From the NCBI RefSeq assembly GCF_010183535.1, contig NC_071331.1, positions 18,228,001 through 18,292,000 of the forward strand: 64,000 nt of DNA, read 5' to 3'. The stretch's first letter is position 1; each line of letters opens with the position of its first letter. Source of the DNA: Caenorhabditis remanei (Eukaryota; Nematoda; Chromadorea; Rhabditida; Rhabditidae). Shown here one piece after another: positions 61,194 to 64,000 of the stretch. The notes beneath the pieces are model-generated. The model did no database searches, was not told the origin of the DNA, and saw only the letters and a list, made by a program, of their open reading frames with translations. Made by a program: the position numbers and the translations under genes.

Positions 61194-63304
61194 ATGCGTG
61201 CCCCTCTCCTTCTCCTTCTTCTCTTTGCCACCTCATCATTATGCTTCAAAATTCTGGTCAGTGTTCCGAAGTTCGGTTACAGTCACATGAAGACAATGGG
61301 CAAGTTGGCAGATATTCTAGTGGAGAGTGGGCATGATGTGGTAGGCCAAATGAGAGAAATTAAATGAGGATTAATTGTTTGCAGACCTTTTTGATGCCAG
61401 TCGATGTACCGATCCCTCAAAATGGAACTGAACTTGCAAAGGTCGTTTTGGTGCCGCCAAGTGAGTAACTTGTTCTAGAATTGTTCCTAAAACTCTCTTC
61501 TTTCAGCCGATGAAGTCTCCCAAATCATGGAGACCTCCATGAAAAGTGGAGCCGTCGCAAACCTCTGGACTCACTCCGCCAACTCGAAACAAGGAATTAT
61601 GTGGTCAACTGATATGATTGGCGCCGTTTCATATCATAACACCAAAAGTGAGTCTGTCTGTGTGTCCTCGTGTCCCTCCAATCCTAAATATAATTTCCAG
61701 GTATGATCAACAACAAGGCACTTGTTCAACAAATGAAAGATGAGAAATTCGACATTGGAATCACTGAACTCTTTGATTTCTCTGGCTTGGCATTTTTTGA
61801 AGTCATCGGTCTCAAAAACGTCATCGGAGCTCATACGACAAGTGTTTTCGAGGGGACTCTCATGGCTACTGGTGCCCCGATTCTTCCTTCTTTTGTACCC
61901 GGATCTCAGACTTTTACCGATGATAGTGGATCTATTTTATCTCGACTCAACAATCTATACATGACATATTGGTCCTATGAATTCCAGAATAAAATTCAAG
62001 GATTCGCTCAAAAAGCGCTAGATGAACATTACGGAAAGGCGAAGAGTCCGAAGATTTGGGTTGGGTTTTTGTCTTCATTTTGACCTAATTGTCATCTAAT
62101 ATATTTCAGAATCTTGTCAAAGACATCACTTGGTTCTTCGTAAACTCTGATCCAATCTTCGATTTTCCCAAACCACTCCCACCGAATATAATCGAAATTG
62201 CTGGAATTTCTGTATCAAAAATCCATCCACTGGACAAGGAATGGGATGAGATTCTCAACAAACGATCGAAAAATGTTCTTGTTTGTTTCGGATCAATCGC
62301 TTCGCCGACGACGATGCCAGAATCTGTGAAGAAGAGTATCGTGGACACTTTTGCTGCGTGAGTATCATTTTTCCTGGGTTCCAACATTTCCCGAACTTCT
62401 TCAGATTCCCCGACGTCACTTTCATCTGGAAATATGAAGATACTGAATCTGGACTGACCGCTCATCTCAACAATGTTGATATAGTCAAGTGGATGCCTCA
62501 AAATGATCTTTTGGGTGAGATAGGAAAAAAGGCAAAAACGTAAGCCCAATGCGGGGCTCGAACCCGCGACAACCAGATTAAGAGTCTGGTGCTCTACCGA
62601 CTGAGCTAACCGGGCGGCGAGAATCTAGGTTGCGTAAGAAAAAGAAAAGAAGAAAAAAGAAGAAAGAAGAAGAAAGAAGAAGAAAGGGGGATGGCAAGTG
62701 GCTTGTCTGCGTCTCTCCACGTGGCACACACTATAGTTTCAAGAGGAAAATCATGACTTGGAAATGTTGAAAGCATCCCTGAGAAATCGTCCTTTTTTCA
62801 GCCGACAAACGAGTTTCACTATTCTGGACTCACGGAGGAATGGCAAGTCTAATGGAAAGTGCTCAAAAGGGAGTTCCACTCATCGTCGTTCCCATATTCG
62901 GAGATCAAATGAGAAATGCACAAATAGCGAAAAGACATGGAGGAGCTGTGATTTATGATAAAATGGAGTTAGGCAATTCGAAGAAATTAATTGGAGTTCT
63001 GAAAGAAGTGCTCGAAAATCCAGAATACAAAAAATCAGCTGATCTTCTCGCCCAGATTCTTGCCACGGATCGAGTGTCGCCTAAACAGAAAATAATTGAT
63101 ACCATTGAGTTGGCTGGAAGATTTGGACAAATGCCACGTTGGACTTCTGCTGGAAAAGAGTTTTCAATGCTGAAATATTTCAATTTAGATCTGGTTCTTC
63201 TTTTCATTTTTATTGTTTTTTCTGTGGTACTTTCGGTCTTTTTATTGATTAGAAGGGTTCTTGTGAAGCTTGGTTTCTCTGGAAAAAAGGAGAAATCGGA
63301 GTGA
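61194..63304 (+). CDS. UDP-glucuronosyltransferase (GT1)
   Basis: ER-membrane enzyme that conjugates sugars from UDP-sugar to small lipophilic compounds (detoxification). Exons 61194-61340, 61385-61460, 61507-61647, 61701-62059, 62110-62357, 62405-62514 and 62802-63304 join in phase: 527 residues, the usual length. The signal peptide LLLLLLFATSSLCF is followed by the N-terminal domain with the likely catalytic His31 in FGYSHMK. NVLVCFGSIAS opens the C-terminal domain. VKWMPQNDLL then FWTHGGMASLMESAQKGVP and FGDQMRNAQ form the UGT donor-binding signature (about 350-400). A C-terminal transmembrane helix (LVLLFIFIVFSVVLSVF) and a basic tail (KKEKSE) fit ER retention. Intron 6 carries an antisense tRNA-Lys. 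The model appears intact. Confidence 0.94.
62543..62615 (-). tRNA. tRNA-Lys(CUU), copy 4, antisense in UGT intron
   Basis: 73 nt, the same sequence as copies 1 and 2: anticodon loop CTCTTAA, B box GGTTCGAGCCC, terminator TTACGTTTTT on its own strand. The flank (GGCGAGAATCTAGGTTGCGT then a long GAAGAAA tract and CTTGTCTGCGTCTCTC) is shared with copy 1, so the duplicated unit is longer than the tRNA. Confidence 0.95.
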
Positions 63305-63443
63305 AAATTCACGAACAAATTATGAAGAGCTTTATATGGATTGTAACCAAACAACATAATGTATTATAAAAGTTGAGTTCATAAGCATTTGAAATGACCC
63401 GATTACGTAAGATAACTTAAAAATTAATACAATAATATTATTA

Positions 63444-64000
63444 CTACAGCTTCGAACAAATATCCGTCCAAACATGCCTAATTTTCTCCAGCCCATGAGG
63501 TGATAAATGCCGATTTGTGGTAAAATACAGGAATCCTTTCTTGTCAAAATAGCGGAATGTTTTAGTGGAATTGTTATAGAATTCTGGTAGATAATCAACC
63601 ATTTCACATTTTCCATTGCAGTCTTCAATCAACTGCTCATATCGCTTTCGTGCCATTTCATATTGATCGGGATGGACGAGGAAGTTCTGGAAGTTTAGGA
63701 TTTAGCAACATGTCTCTATTTATTAATTGAATAATGCTTAAACCCTTTAGAGATGTCTTCCTCAAATTTCCTTCAAGCTTTTTCGAGTTCATCGATAATT
63801 TTGAATATTTCAGTCATAATATGTGAACCGATTCAAAACAATTGTTTAAAACTGTGACTAATTTTCTGGTTGCCTAGCTCACTATTAGTTCAGCTGCGTC
63901 ATTTTCAGAGGCTCCAAAATTAACTATGCTCAACTTAAAAATACTAATGGGGCCCCCCACTCACATCAATATTTATCAGATCAATTCCGTTCTTCACCAT
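63444..64000 (-). CDS. C-terminal part of a probable SGNH-type acyltransferase
   Basis: Two exons are visible: about 64000-63965 (VKNGIDLINID, open at the window edge) and 63686-63444, joined in phase 0; about 93 residues are seen. The last exon reads DKKGFLYFTTNRHLSPHGLE, which resembles the His-containing block V of the SGNH domain found at the C-terminus of nematode membrane acyltransferase-3 (OAC) proteins, followed by a short end (WTDICSKL). The assignment rests on this short stretch only. Its 3' end converges on the UGT, about 140 bp away. Confidence 0.6.

Overview
The window reads as nuclear DNA of a Caenorhabditis-type nematode that I cannot identify to species. Evidence: many short exons split by introns of about 45-60 bp, GTGAG/GTAAG donors, TTTTCAG acceptors, possible trans-splice acceptors just upstream of several start codons, abundant miniature inverted-repeat transposons (MITEs), and nematode gene families. 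All gene models below were joined by hand from reading frame, splice sites and phase; none has transcript support.

Left part (1-19 kb): two GT43 glucuronyltransferase genes lie tail to tail as an inverted duplication. The left copy is cut by the window edge and carries a 1.06 kb element in an intron. The right copy has long introns and probable 5' exons reaching to 9.1 kb. After about 5 kb of intergenic DNA come four small multi-pass membrane genes (14.0-18.7 kb), one on the minus and three on the plus strand. They share one layout and look like a local gene family that I do not recognise.

Centre (19.3-34.4 kb): the most striking region. Two genes of about 1,500 and 1,460 codons diverge from a 256 bp shared promoter. 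Each encodes a large ectodomain with a WSN-like N-terminal module, one transmembrane segment followed by lysines, a long charged linker, and a cytoplasmic PPP-family (PP1-like) Ser/Thr phosphatase domain. They look like a pair of receptor-type Ser/Thr phosphatases. The minus copy has a signal peptide and canonical catalytic motifs, but a hAT-like element with a perfect 8 bp target duplication sits in its ectodomain exon, and a conserved catalytic-domain intron has lost its donor. The plus copy is open throughout but lacks a visible signal peptide and has substituted motif residues; one 3 kb intron is filled with nested elements.

Right part: about 10.9 kb without recognisable genes leads to a GPI-type ephrin (45.3-49.8 kb). 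Then come a bestrophin channel (minus, 52.3-54.9 kb), an immunoglobulin-superfamily membrane protein (plus, 57.0-60.3 kb), a UDP-glucuronosyltransferase (plus, 61.2-63.3 kb) and the 3' end of a probable SGNH/acyltransferase gene (minus, window edge). Four tRNA-Lys(CUU) copies sit in introns of three neighbouring genes within 10 kb. One of them is split by a 1.07 kb terminal-inverted-repeat element. The bestrophin/IgSF intergenic region holds three copies of a module built around an octamer-like ATTTGCAT core.
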